From contig BJOX01000021.1 in NCBI GenBank assembly GCA_009731375.1, forward strand, positions 1,360,854 to 1,424,853: a stretch of DNA of 64,000 nt, read 5' to 3'. This DNA comes from Paulinella micropora (lineage: Eukaryota > Cercozoa > Imbricatea > Euglyphida). A model generated the notes under the pieces. The model saw only the letters and a program-made list of their open reading frames with translations, made no database searches and was not told the origin of the DNA. Numbering within the stretch: the first letter of the stretch is position 1; the number at the start of each line of letters is the position of its first letter. Positions 1-8,955 of the stretch are shown here, in pieces. Both the position numbers and the translations under genes were made by a program.

Positions 1-2462
1 GCCCTCTTGAGCGCCCTCGCTACACCCCCGCCATGCTTCAGGTTCTCGTCGGCATAATTCACCACGGCGCCGCGGCCTGGACCGCCCTGTCGACATATGT
101 CAGCCTTCTCTACTATAATAAGGGGCCCATCCCGTCTGGGCAACAAGGAAATTTGAACACGAGAAAATCCCTGCCGAGCCGGTGCAGCGCGTGCTGTCGA
201 CACGGGCGCGCGCGCCGTTGTCTTTATTTCCTGTTTATAATACGTGTCAAGATTTCTGTGATGGAGCAGGCAGATTCGTAGAGTAGGTCCCCCCCTAGCC
301 TCTACTGGGATTTGTATTTCCTGCAGGACCCGAATAGCTCTTTTGATCGCCCCCGCAATGTCCTTCTGCTGGTTCTGAAAAGCTCCTCCGCCCACAAAAG
401 TCAAGAAGACCTTTACCGGACCCCGTGCGCCTGAGTCGGACTTTGCAAGTTGCAAGTAGCGCCGCAGGGCTAACAGCAAGGTCGCCTCGTACTGTGCCTC
501 GAGAACCAGCTTAGCCAGTGGATACCACAACTGTTCTTCACCTAAGGTTTGGCACGCGTAGTTTATCCCTAGTGCGGAGCACAGCACTTGGTGAACAAAC
601 TGCCGTTTTGGCCCGTCTGCCCGCAGTACAAACAAGTCTCCCTCCCTGCTCGCAAAGGGCACTTCGGCGTTAGTCACTACCCCTACCTGCTGGAGCTCCC
701 GGAACTTATCCAATGCTTGCTCTTCCATATTTGCCAGGCCGTCATGAATTTTTCTCATGACTTCTTTGTTGCAGAAGGCGTACCCGTTCCGAACCTGAAG
801 AATATTGCGGGGTTCAGCATCATACATAAATTCCTGCTTTAGTCGCGTGATAACCTTGGCGAGAGTGTTTAGCTGGGACTCAGCTCCATTCCGGCAATAT
901 TGCCGATAGAACAAAGCGGGAGCTGCGGCAAGAGCGCAGTCGGGCCCCTGCGTTTTGTCGCTGAAATAACATGTGATACCGTCCGCGGGCGTTTGCCGAG
1001 GGTTCATAAACTCTAGACAGTTGAATTGGGACGCGACCTGAAAAAAAGCCTGGTTGTTCTCGGAATCACAGTGTATATTAAAGACAGACTGGATGGCTTT
1101 GTGTTCAACCGTCAACACCACCGGCGCCCCCGCGGCGGCCGTCCCGGGAGGTTTCATCAACGCTTGTGTAGCAAGCATCTGAACCTCTGTTCTCAGCTCC
1201 TTGAGGCTGGGTATCTTGAAATCACCTGCAACAAATCGCCGCGTTGAACCCCCCGTTCTTTTGTGTATCAAGTAAACCGGCTCTGAGTTGATCTGGCTTC
1301 GAACGCTCGTGTACTGTTGTGCGTTGAAGTTAAAAGCCGCCCCCGGAGTGTCGGAGCGTGGGGATTGCTCCTGGAAACCAAAGAGCAATTTGAACCAGCC
1401 AGCTCCGCTCGCACTCTTGGGGGCCGCTCCTGCATTTATTTCCGTTGCTCGTCGTACCGTAGCACTAAGATCGTAAACGGACCTTGCATTGTGCTGGAAA
1501 ATCGCTAGAAACCAGTCGGGGGGGGACGTGTCTTGCTCCGCGACGACGACGTTGGCGGAGAAAGCTCCAACCAGCTGGCAGGCCATGATAGCCACAGGTC
1601 TGCTGCAAGGTCTCAGCTCTCGGCACTGCGTGACCGCGTGCTCAAACTTCCACCTCACTGAAGAAACTGTTTGGAGCGAGCGAATCGTCTTGCGCAACAC
1701 GTTTAGAGATGCGGCCAGAGCACTCCAACAGGTTTCAGAGTAAATCTCTCCACCGCCATGTGCCCGCAAAAGATGAGCTGTCCTTCCGCCCAAGGCGGAG
1801 GGGAACTCGATTAGTAGTTCTTGCGAAGCGCACTGTCTTTTTAGCCAAGCCTTATCTTCCTTGCACATGATGGCGAGATGTTCATTCACTTTCTTTAGCA
1901 CAAAAGAGCCGTCGAGAACCTGGCCGAGGTTAGAGCGGCTTAAGCCCGCCTCCGTGGCGAGCGTCCACGCAAGATTAAGTAAGAACGCAAAGAGCATGGC
2001 GCATTGGGCCGTCTCGCGGTCCCCGTACGTTACTCTGCTCTGTACGTACGCAGCCAACAGGCAAGACTTTGTGTCATTGTGGTACTTGATGGCGACCGGC
2101 GCTATGCTCAGGGCAAAGGTACTGTTAAATTTGCTCTTGTCTGGAAGCGAAGAAACAAAAGGTTGGGGCTCGGTAGACTCCAGAGATTCAAACGTTTTGA
2201 TAAATGTTTGCATCAACAGCCCGCGTCTACTGTCACCACCACCCATCGAACGGTCGCCACGTGTCGCCGAGTACCACTCGCAAAAGTTCTTGCGCAGCTC
2301 TGCCGGAGTTGGCAGGTTTTCCGACTTATATTCTGCCAGAGCGTCTACCAATAAGTTGCCATATATCGACCCTAGCAGAATGTCCCTGGCATATTTTCCT
2401 ACATCGTGCCCCTCGGCCTTTGCGGGGGATGAAAGTCCCTTGACTTTCGGGGTAGACATCAT
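1..2462 (-). CDS. ADP-ribose enzyme: ARH-like domain plus two macro-like modules (3' end outside window)
   Basis: The reading frame is open from ATG at 2462 (in-frame stop just upstream at 2490-2492) to the window edge, about 820 codons. Seen: an N-terminal part with 'LLGSIYGNLLVDAL', 'NSTFALSIAPVAIKYH' and 'AIMACQLVGAFSA', which match the layout of ADP-ribosylglycohydrolases (ARH). A middle part (about residues 475-700) has 'DKTQGPDCALAAAPALFYRQY'-type and 'VFLTFVGGGAFQN' motifs of a macro-like family. A third part from about residue 775 has 'NYADENLKHGGGVARAL', the classic macrodomain ADP-ribose loop. Known: ARH and macrodomains remove or bind ADP-ribose. Odd: the ARH metal-binding acidic motifs appear replaced ('GDRSMGGGDSRR', 'LRPCSRP'), so that domain may be inactive. 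Inference: it counters host ADP-ribosylation or recycles ADP-ribose. The third module is cut by the window edge. Confidence 0.72.
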   Translation of the reverse strand, partial: MMSTPKVKGLSSPAKAEGHDVGKYARDILLGSIYGNLLVDALAEYKSENLPTPAELRKNFCEWYSATRGDRSMGGGDSRRGLLMQTFIKTFESLESTEPQPFVSSLPDKSKFNSTFALSIAPVAIKYHNDTKSCLLAAYVQSRVTYGDRETAQCAMLFAFLLNLAWTLATEAGLSRSNLGQVLDGSFVLKKVNEHLAIMCKEDKAWLKRQCASQELLIEFPSALGGRTAHLLRAHGGGEIYSETCWSALAASLNVLRKTIRSLQTVSSVRWKFEHAVTQCRELRPCSRPVAIMACQLVGAFSANVVVAEQDTSPPDWFLAIFQHNARSVYDLSATVRRATEINAGAAPKSASGAGWFKLLFGFQEQSPRSDTPGAAFNFNAQQYTSVRSQINSEPVYLIHKRTGGSTRRFVAGDFKIPSLKELRTEVQMLATQALMKPPGTAAAGAPVVLTVEHKAIQSVFNIHCDSENNQAFFQVASQFNCLEFMNPRQTPADGITCYFSDKTQGPDCALAAAPALFYRQYCRNGAESQLNTLAKVITRLKQEFMYDAEPRNILQVRNGYAFCNKEVMRKIHDGLANMEEQALDKFRELQQVGVVTNAEVPFASREGDLFVLRADGPKRQFVHQVLCSALGINYACQTLGEEQLWYPLAKLVLEAQYEATLLLALRRYLQLAKSDSGARGPVKVFLTFVGGGAFQNQQKDIAGAIKRAIRVLQEIQIPVEARGGPTLRICLLHHRNLDTYYKQEIKTTARAPVSTARAAPARQGFSRVQISLLPRRDGPLIIVEKADICRQGGPGRGAVVNYADENLKHGGGVARALKR

Positions 2463-2728
2463 GGCTCCTTTTTTCTTGTACTTCGTTTCCTACAACATGA
2501 TAGGATGAACAAATTCACCTAGACGCAAGAGGGATTGAGGGGAGGCCGGCAGGCTAAAAGCTTCCTCCCTCTCTCCCCCCCTTCTCCTCTCTTTCTCTCC
2601 CCACCCCTCCCCCCCCCCACCCCTCTTTTTTCCCGGGAGAGGAGGGGGAAAGGAGGGAAAGGACAGCAAAGGATCCCTGTGTGTCTGTGCGTGTGTGCCG
2701 TGCCTTTCACACAGCGGTGGCTCAGTGC

Positions 2729-3342
2729 CTAGCCCCCGCAACGGCCTTGGATCGAGTGCACACGCGTATCTTCTATGGTTTGTAGATCGTTGCTGAAACC
2801 GGACACAGCGGTGTGTTGCTTCTTTTCGATAGCTGCGGCGGCCACAAGGCCCCGTCTCAGCTCCAACTCGTAGTCCTGAGCCTCGGCGTCGCCTAGTAGC
2901 TCGCTCGTGGCCAGCCCGCACTCGGTATTGCCCAGACCCGCGGGCGGGTCGCTTGAGCAGTGGGCTGGGATTTTACTGTTTATCGCTTTGCTTCTAGATC
3001 TGCTGCTTTGCCCTCCGTGTACGACGATGACGCGAAGCTGTCCTCGTCCCCTAGACCACCCCAACACAGATCTAGGGCTGCGGTGCCACCAAAGTCAGAA
3101 ACCTGAAAAGAACTGGCAAAGTCTTCCCAGCCGGGCAGGTCTGTTGCTGCTACGGCCGCCGTCAATGTGGCTGTAAGGGCTGGCCCCTCCTTAGGTGCGC
3201 TACTAGCACACTCGGTGCGCAACTTACACAGAATGTCACGCAGCAGCAACGCCAGGTCGGGTTCTAGCGCGGGCTTGGCATTTGTAATCAGGAATTTGAG
3301 GTCCTCTTCTGTCAGACGCAGCAGGCCCGCACCGGGGGGCAA
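2729..3342 (-). pseudogene. Decayed SAM-like gene fragment
   Basis: Two overlapping frames (2980-3342 and 2729-3067) carry no clean start. The first contains 'LRLTEEDLKFLITNAKPAL', nearly identical to the gene at 5484-5825, where it forms the end of a SAM-like helical domain. Upstream the homology stops abruptly at a CGGGGGGCAAGCCCCCCG hairpin (about 3335-3354) followed by poly-C and a gap. The fragment therefore looks like a duplicate truncated at a double-hairpin repeat. The second frame ('LATSELLGDAEAQDYELEL') may be its frameshifted continuation. Confidence 0.45.
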
Positions 3343-3482
3343 GCCCCCCGTGCCCCCCCCCCCCCCCCCCCCCCCCNNNNNNNNNNNNNNNNNNNNNNNN
3401 NNNNNNNNNNNNNNNNNNNNNNNNNNNNNNNNNNNNNNNNNNNNNNNNNNNNNNNNNNNNNGGGGGGGGGGGGGGGGGGGGG
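3335..3482. repeat. Hairpin repeat, then poly-C / gap / poly-G
   Basis: The DHE arm CGGGGGGCAAGCCCCCCG is followed by a long C run, 85 N (3377-3461) and a G run. C on one side and G on the other means the flanks could fold into one large homopolymer hairpin, which probably stopped sequencing or assembly. Confidence 0.7.
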
Positions 3483-3721
3483 CGGCGCCCCCCGTGACCC
3501 AAAAAAGAGCAAAGGGCTAAATTTGCGGAAGTTCTCAATTCAAAGACTGAAGTCAGCGTCTGGACTCATAAGGTAGCCGACTTTGTCAGCTCGCACGCAG
3601 GATCTCGTTCAAACCCCGCAACTACGTGGCTTTTAGTACCAAGAATACCAGACAAAGCTAACAAGCTGTGCGCACAAACATTGAAAGAAAGCAAAGTATA
3701 CAGATTTGTTGCGAAAAAGTC

Positions 3722-3940
3722 ATGTTGCGTTGGTTCAAGTCGGATACCTCCGTCGAGGAATACAATGTCATGAACGACCTACCTGGTGTGCTCGAAGGCG
3801 AAAGCAAGCCAAGCCTTTATCCTCTTCAGCTTACCCTGACTTTAAGCACGGAGAATGTTCGCCAAACTTGTAATGAGCCATTGCGTACCATTAGGACATG
3901 TGGCGGAACGCTCTGCGTGTCGGCAGAGCCTATCCTATAG
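3722..3940 (+). CDS. Small hypothetical protein, 72 aa
   Basis: ATG at 3722 ('MLRWFKSDTSVEEYNVM...') to a stop at 3938-3940. It is read from an AT-balanced stretch unlike the surrounding GC-rich repeats, and no other frame here is better. No domain, signal peptide or membrane segment is visible. It lies between two decayed genes and may be a remnant. I do not recognise it. Confidence 0.3.
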   Translation: MLRWFKSDTSVEEYNVMNDLPGVLEGESKPSLYPLQLTLTLSTENVRQTCNEPLRTIRTCGGTLCVSAEPIL

Positions 3941-4018
3941 CCCGCTGGCTTCCAATTGAAGCGGCAGAGCTCGCCCGCTGGGGGGCACACTTGCACAGGC
4001 GTGGCCTGCCGCAGGCTC

Positions 4019-4120
4019 GGCCCGGGGGGCATGCCCCCCCGCGCTTCGCCGGTGTACAAAAAATTTAAAAAAATATTTCTGACAAAATTTTAATATCGGC
4101 ACTGAAAACTAGGGGAGGGG
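4019..4120. repeat. DHE half-hairpin plus intergenic repeat A
   Basis: CCGGGGGGCATGCCCCCC is followed by 'GCTTCGCCGGTGTACAA' and the repeat A core (CTGACAAAATTTTAAT, then CACTGAAAACTAGG). The same order recurs near 20.2, 20.95, 30.97 and 33.73 kb. It lies just downstream of the minus-strand gene ending at 4128. Confidence 0.6.
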
Positions 4121-4127
4121 CGGGTTT

Positions 4128-5174
4128 TTAGCTTTTATTTAGGTCCAGAGCCGCGTTTATGTCAAAGGAAATGAATTCTTTCCACTGGCTTTTCCAAGGG
4201 GGTTGCGCTTTTTTCCCGCAACTATGGCAATTTCCGAGGTTTGCCGTGTCCAAGTCACGGAGGCATTTCCAAAGCATTCGCTTGGCATCTTGGACCAAGC
4301 CGGGGTCGAGCTTGCGTTGGTATCTCGCGGGCACGCCGAGATAAAGTGGCGCTGGGCCCCGCTTTAGCCCCCACTCTCTCCCGCCGCCCGCAGCAGACTT
4401 TAGCGCTGTCTCTATCGATTGTTTGTGCTGGGTGGGCCGTTGTTGTGTCAACACGTCGTCTAGCTTGTCCAAGCTCTGATTGAAAGTGTTCATTGGTGAC
4501 CAGCGTTCTTTCGTGTCTTTGCAGATGTCATCCCAGGCCTTCTTCTCCAATTGCAGCAGCGCTTGTATTTCTGGCGGCAGCTTGTCGTATAATGGAAGCA
4601 GATAGTTTTTGGCCAGCGCACTGTAACTGTTACGCTCTACGCATTCTTGCACCCAAGGTATGCTACGGACAGCAATTATCTTTTTTTCTGTACGACACGT
4701 GAAGCCCCCAAGCTCGTCAAGCGATTCATCTTTCACTTGGGCAGTGATGAACACGTTTAGGGTGTAGTTTCTTGAACGCAACTGCTTCACCTGGAGGTTC
4801 ACCACCAGGACAAGCGCAGCACAAAGCAGCTTTTGCCACTTGACGTAGTCCTGGTTTGAAGAATAAGGTATCTGTTGAAGGCGGACAAGCCAGAGCGCAG
4901 TGTCGTGCTTATTCTGGAACAAGAGCGGATGTTGTTTCAATAAAGCCGCAGGGCGTGTGTTTTCTGTCTTTCCTAAGCCAACATATAAAGCCAGGAGCTC
5001 ATTGCTTTGTGCTAAGTTAAGGGCTACGCGCATGGACCCATCTGGCTTAAATGCATCGGCTACAACCGCCTTTGCTAAGCTGTGTTCGCAACGGATCTTT
5101 GCTAGTACATCAGACAGCTTGCGCACGTATTTGTGCGCAAGTTCTTCCGTTTCCTTTCTCCTGGTAACTTCCAC
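4128..5174 (-). CDS. Unknown protein, about 348 aa, C-terminal CxxC
   Basis: Long open frame of ordinary amphipathic composition with no membrane segment. The C-terminus has 'GNCHSCGKK', a single CxxC pair that could bind metal only with other ligands or by dimerisation. I do not recognise the family. Start problem: the frame's first usable codon is GTG at 5172-5174. The only nearby ATG (5195-5197) is in another frame, and the next in-frame ATG comes at about residue 47 ('MRVALNLAQ'). This suggests a one-base indel near 5175-5190 (real or sequencing) or a non-ATG start. It ends next to repeat A. Confidence 0.6.
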   Translation of the reverse strand: MEVTRRKETEELAHKYVRKLSDVLAKIRCEHSLAKAVVADAFKPDGSMRVALNLAQSNELLALYVGLGKTENTRPAALLKQHPLLFQNKHDTALWLVRLQQIPYSSNQDYVKWQKLLCAALVLVVNLQVKQLRSRNYTLNVFITAQVKDESLDELGGFTCRTEKKIIAVRSIPWVQECVERNSYSALAKNYLLPLYDKLPPEIQALLQLEKKAWDDICKDTKERWSPMNTFNQSLDKLDDVLTQQRPTQHKQSIETALKSAAGGGREWGLKRGPAPLYLGVPARYQRKLDPGLVQDAKRMLWKCLRDLDTANLGNCHSCGKKAQPPWKSQWKEFISFDINAALDLNKS

Positions 5175-5205
5175 GCTGGACGGTACTCCGCGCTCATTCC
5201 GCCTC

Positions 5206-5825
5206 TCAAAATCGGTCTTTGTATCCTTTGAACAAGAAGGGGCTCCTCCCCTGCTTAAATAGAACTGAAGGGAGAGGTGGGGAAGGGGAGGCGGGGACGG
5301 GGAGAGGTAGGGGCGCGTTTATCGCCCCTCCCTGTACACAACAAGATTGAAATTTTGTCAGTAATTTTATAAATTTTTTCCTGTACATTCTTAGCGCGCC
5401 CCTACCTTCCCCTTCCCTGGCAGAGCTTGCCAACTCCGAACTCTTTCTGCTTCTTAAATTAGCGCCGTCCTGATCCGGTTGCTCTAACCGACGCTGGGCA
5501 CGGGGCTGGCCTTGTTGGGCTGCTTTGGCATACCAGGCCAGGGTCTTGTCCACCTCCTGGGCCACGCCCGTGCCAAACTCGTAGCACACTCGGTGCGCAA
5601 CTGGCACAGAATGTCACGCAGCAGCAACGCCAGGTCGGGTTCTAGCGCGGGCTTGGCATTTGTAATCAGGAATTTGAGGTCGTCTTCTGTCAGACGCAGC
5701 AGGCCCGCACGATCACGGTATTGCAAGATTTGCAGCACGCGGGTCAGAACCGGTTCTGGCACGCCCTGAGCCTCTAGCTCTGTGCGCAACCAACGCTGGG
5801 CCTCTGTTCGTGTAGGGCCTGACAT
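5206..5825 (-). pseudogene. SAM-like + Sel1-repeat protein, frameshifted
   Basis: From ATG at 5825 ('MSGPTRTEAQRWL') one frame encodes an approximately 65-residue SAM-like helical domain ending 'LRLTEDDLKFLITNAKPAL'. The following Sel1-type sequence ('YEFGTGVAQEVDKTLAWYAK') is in a different frame (open 5206-5607). The two overlap around 5560-5607, so one indel separates the domains. Known: Sel1 repeats are TPR-like protein-binding solenoids, usually in tandem; only one is left here. The upstream region carries repeat A and an RE copy. Confidence 0.55.
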
Positions 5826-5905
5826 TCCACTGTTTCCTAAAAATTTAAACAATACCACTGACAAAAATTCTAATGTTGGCACTGCTGCGAACTAAGAAAT
5901 GGGCG

Positions 5906-5953
5906 GATTGGAGTAAAAGCTTAGAGAGGTGAAACCCCTTCCAGAGACCGGCG
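5906..5953 (-). repeat. RE copy (Fanzor right-end-like), degenerate
   Basis: Minus-strand copy ending GCTTTTACTCCAATC, with the TCTCTGG...TCTAAG core. It abuts repeat A (5846-5896) on its outer side. Confidence 0.55.
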
Positions 5954-6312
5954 GAGGAGGAGGGCAATTTCCCCCGAGCCCCCCGCCCCCTTTCAGCCCG
6001 CGTCGGGGAGCATGAACCCCCCCGCGCCCCCCTGCCCTCGGGGGGGGGGGGGGGGGGGGGAAGGCGAAGACCGAGGGGGAGGGGAAAACGGGGCAAGGGA
6101 AAGATGTGAAGACAGATGGAAGGAGAGCCTCTTTCTCGCCGCCCGGGCGCGAGGATGCCACGAGTTCTCGAGCCCGTGCAAGGACTGTGGAACAGGTTAG
6201 AGCTCCCCTCCAAAGTGCGCGGAGAAAAAAGGTATCGTCTGTTGATGCAAGGTTGGACAGATGCGAGCCTGAAGAAAGTAATTTTTTCAATTGTTTGTTA
6301 AAAGAGAACGCG

Positions 6313-6787
6313 CCCCTCACCCCTCTCCCACGCAGCTTTCTCACGCTTCTTCATCGAGCCCGTCGGCGGCAAGGAATTTCGCCCAAAAGACATACCTTTT
6401 AAACGTCTTGGCAGCTTTGATGTCTCTCCACAGAGCCCCGCGGCCTTCCGGCTGCCGGCCGGTCTCTGGAGGGGTTTGCCTCTCTAAGATTTCAATCCAA
6501 TCTGGTTGAGGCATTTAGTATGCCAAAGAACATTGAGTTTGTCAAACTTTTATTAAATTTCTTTTTCTTAAAGAAAGCATACATCAGACAAAGTATTAGA
6601 CACAATTAAAAAAAAATTTATTCAAATGAGGACTGTTTGTCAGCCGATGGTCGCCCGCCAGCGGTACACATCCCCCTTGGAGCGCTAAAAACACAAAAGA
6701 AATGGCGCTGGAGCAGCCTTTGGGGCGGCCGGAGCAGGTCCTCCTTGGAAGCGCGTGCGGGAGGATCAGAAGAGACCCCCAGGGAAA
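6313..6787. repeat. Segmental duplication, copy 1 (copy 2 at 14211-14590)
   Basis: Nearly the same sequence occurs twice: 'CCCTCACCCCTCTCCCACGC', then a Fanzor zinc-ribbon remnant, 'TTTGTCAAACTTTTATTAAA', and a segment ending at the CCCCGGGGG array. Copy 1 has an extra 108 bp (about 6421-6528) holding an RE copy that is absent from copy 2. No intact gene lies in this block. Confidence 0.75.
6451..6502 (+). repeat. RE copy (Fanzor right-end-like)
   Basis: GCCGGCCGGTCTCTGGAGG, then GATTTCAATCCAATC, the same order as downstream of the intact Fanzor gene. The sequence beyond the end (TGGTTGAGGCATTTAG) is unique to this copy. Confidence 0.7.
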
Positions 6788-7222
6788 AGAAAGTCCCCGG
6801 GGGAAGCAAAGTCCCTTGGGGGAAGGAAATCCCCGGGGGAAAGAAACTCCCCCGGGGGGAGGAAAATCCCTCGGGGGAAGGAAATCCCCGGGGGAAGGAA
6901 TGTCCCCGGGGGTAAAAAAGCTCCCCCGGGGGAAAGAAAATCCCCGGGGGAAAAGAAAGTCTCCGGGGGAAAAGAAAATCCCCGGGGGAAAAAACTCCCC
7001 CCGGGGGGGAAGGAATGTCCCCGGGGGAGGGGGGGGAGCCCCCCCCCCGGGTGGAATCCCCCGGGGGAAAGCAAGGTCCCTGGGGGAAAAACTCCCCCGG
7101 GGGAGGAAAATCCCCGGGGGAAGCAAAGTCCCCGGGGGGGGAAACTCCCCCGGGGAAAAGAAAGTCCCCGGGGGGAAAAACTCCCCCCGGGGGGGAAGGA
7201 ATGTCCCCGGGGGGGGGGGGAG
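6786..7222. repeat. Tandem array of CCCCGGGGG palindromes
   Basis: More than 20 units of about 17-20 bp, each a TCCCCGGGGGA-type perfect palindrome separated by 6-9 A/G-rich bases (GGAAAGAAA-like). The array runs into a 336-base gap at 7223, so its length is unknown. Frames through it stay open as Pro/Arg/Gly/Lys repeats, but this follows from the repeat unit and is not good evidence of coding. A shorter relative lies at 14580-14707. Confidence 0.85.
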
Positions 7223-7558
7223 NNNNNNNNNNNNNNNNNNNNNNNNNNNNNNNNNNNNNNNNNNNNNNNNNNNNNNNNNNNNNNNNNNNNNNNNNNNNNN
7301 NNNNNNNNNNNNNNNNNNNNNNNNNNNNNNNNNNNNNNNNNNNNNNNNNNNNNNNNNNNNNNNNNNNNNNNNNNNNNNNNNNNNNNNNNNNNNNNNNNNN
7401 NNNNNNNNNNNNNNNNNNNNNNNNNNNNNNNNNNNNNNNNNNNNNNNNNNNNNNNNNNNNNNNNNNNNNNNNNNNNNNNNNNNNNNNNNNNNNNNNNNNN
7501 NNNNNNNNNNNNNNNNNNNNNNNNNNNNNNNNNNNNNNNNNNNNNNNNNNNNNNNNNN
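7223..7558. other. Assembly gap
   Basis: 336 N between the end of the palindrome array and a DHE. Content unknown. Confidence 0.95.
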
Positions 7559-7617
7559 GGGGCATGCCCCCCGTGCCCCCCCTTTTGTCCGTTCCAGCCC
7601 GCGCCAGCGGGGTGGCA
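7559..7617 (+). repeat. DHE 1
   Basis: GGGGCATGCCCCCC arm, spacer, then AGCCCGCGCCAGCGGGGT arm. It directly precedes a 66-bp Fanzor zinc-ribbon fragment. Confidence 0.75.
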
Positions 7618-7684
7618 CAGGCGTGTACGCAATGCGGGGCTCTGTGGAGAGACATCAAAGCCGCGAAGACGTATAGTTGTGAGT
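7618..7684 (+). pseudogene. Fanzor zinc-ribbon mini-fragment
   Basis: Encodes 'CTQCGALWRDIKAAKTYSC', matching residues 617-635 of the intact Fanzor at 17811-19808. It is bounded on both sides by oppositely oriented DHEs and followed by an RE copy. The same module recurs at 8389-8460 (minus) and 23446-23514 (plus). Confidence 0.8.
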
Positions 7685-7747
7685 GCCACCCCGCTGGCGC
7701 GGGCTGGAATGGAGAAAAGGGGGGGCGCGGGGGGCATGCCCCCCCGG
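7685..7747 (-). repeat. DHE 2 (inverted relative to DHE 1)
   Basis: Arms ACCCCGCTGGCGCGGGCT and CGGGGGGCATGCCCCCC in opposite order. It joins the zinc-ribbon fragment to the RE copy. Confidence 0.75.
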
Positions 7748-7748
7748 G

Positions 7749-7830
7749 CCGCGTGTTGCCCTTTCTCCTTTCCAGCTGCCGGCCGGTCTCTGGAAGGGGG
7801 CTCAGCCTCCTCTAAGATTTCAATCCAATC
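7749..7830 (+). repeat. RE copy (Fanzor right-end-like)
   Basis: GCCGCGTGTTGCCCTTTC, CCGGCCGGTCTCTGG and GATTTCAATCCAATC in order, as at 17626-17705. The downstream sequence (CGCACGGTACAGAGAGCC) is unique to this copy. Confidence 0.75.
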
Positions 7831-8027
7831 CGCACGGTACAGAGAGCCCCCGCCGCCGCCTGGCCCCGCGGGGGCGGCCGTCCAGAGCTGGCCGCCGCGG
7901 CCGGCGAAACGAGCCTGCATTCTTTTGCGACCCGTTTCCAGACACATAGTCGCGTCTATGGCTCACTAGTTTGCGCAAACAATATCCCTGACAAAATTTT
8001 TTTAATTAAACTTTTTATTACAAAATT

Positions 8028-8171
8028 GAGGCGCCAAGAACTGCAACAAAATCTTTATTAATTAAAAATCAAAGAAATCTTACGCTTGACAGGGGAAACG
8101 GGGGCGGGCGTGGTACGCGAAACCCAGCAGCCGCGGCATTCTAGAAGGCAGCTGGGGGCAAAGGCCCTCAA

Positions 8172-8264
<93 letters not shown>

Positions 8265-8279
8265 TGTTCNNNNNNNNNN
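8028..8279. repeat. Dispersed 'GGCGCCAAGAACTGCAAC' repeat, C85 tract and gap
   Basis: GGCGCCAAGAACTGCAAC, TTTATTAATTAAAAA and CTTACGCTTGACAGG recur at 20348-20430 and in part at 20647 and 42305. An uninterrupted run of about 85 C (8176-8261) and a 10-N gap (8270-8279) follow. No gene is seen here. Confidence 0.65.
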
Positions 8280-8328
8280 CCAGAGACCGGCCGGCAGCTG
8301 GAAAGGAGAAAGGGCAGCACGCGGCCCG
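8280..8328 (-). repeat. RE copy (Fanzor right-end-like), cut by gap
   Basis: Minus-strand GCCGCGTGCTGCCC...CCGGTCTCTGG, truncated by the gap at 8270-8279. Confidence 0.6.
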
Positions 8329-8388
8329 GGGGGGCATGCCCCCCGCGCCCCCCCTTTTCTCCATTCCAGCCCGCGCCAGCGGGGTGGC
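8327..8388 (+). repeat. DHE 3
   Basis: CGGGGGGGCATGCCCCCCG and AGCCCGCGCCAGCGGGGT arms. Read on the minus strand it interrupts Fanzor copy A immediately after 'KTYSCE', replacing the last 30 codons. Confidence 0.75.
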
Positions 8389-8892
8389 ACTCACAACTAT
8401 ACGTCTTAGCGGCTTTGATGTCTCTCCACAGCGCCCCACATTGCGTACACGCCTGTGTCGTGAACTCCTCGTTGCAGATCAGCACCTTGCACTTACCTAC
8501 ATATTCTCGCTGCAGGCTGAGCAAGCGCTTGCGGAAATCTGCGTGTCGCCAGGAAAGCAGCTTGCGTTTTGTTTGCCGTGAGATTGCTTTGACCTTGACC
8601 ATGCCCGACGCTCCAAACCAAGGCAGCACGACTACGTCGTGGTTATCGAGCAGCCATCTAGCGGCTTTCTTATGCACGTCTTGGACCATATTAGCGCGCC
8701 GCAAGCGATAGCGGTTGCGCTTCTTGCTGCTGTCCTTAGCCAACAGCGCGACCTTGCTCAGCAGATTGTCTATATGTTTCTGCAATCGGTACACGCGTGC
8801 AATGGATCCGCGGCCCCATTCGGTTACCGCGCCCGAGTCCGCGTGATACATGGTCAGAAAGCTCCTGACGCCCGGGTCGATACTCACTACAC

Positions 8893-8955
8893 GCAGCCCG
8901 CTAACGCGGGCTGCAAGGGTAGCGAGTGGGGGGCTCGGGGGGCTTGCCCCCCGGG
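8893..8955 (-). repeat. DHE 4
   Basis: AGCCCGCTAACGCGGGCT and CGGGGGGCTTGCCCCCCG arms. It replaces the coding stretch between 'GFFAGFL' and 'VVSIDPG' of Fanzor copy A. Confidence 0.8.

Noticed and set aside
1861-2508. Plus-strand ORF of 215 aa near the left edge
   Set aside because: It is antisense to the clearly coding ADP-ribose gene on the minus strand.
3560-3640. tRNA-like words (CTCATAA loop, GTTCAAACCCC)
   Set aside because: The flanking bases do not form acceptor, anticodon or T-arm stems at tRNA spacing.
6786-7222. CRISPR-like array
   Set aside because: Units are too short (17-20 bp), spacers are not unique 30-mers, and there are no cas genes.
6702-7700. Long Pro/Arg/Gly/Lys open frames on both strands over the CCCCGGGGG array
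   Set aside because: They follow from the repeat unit lacking stop codons, run across N, and have no independent start or conserved segment.
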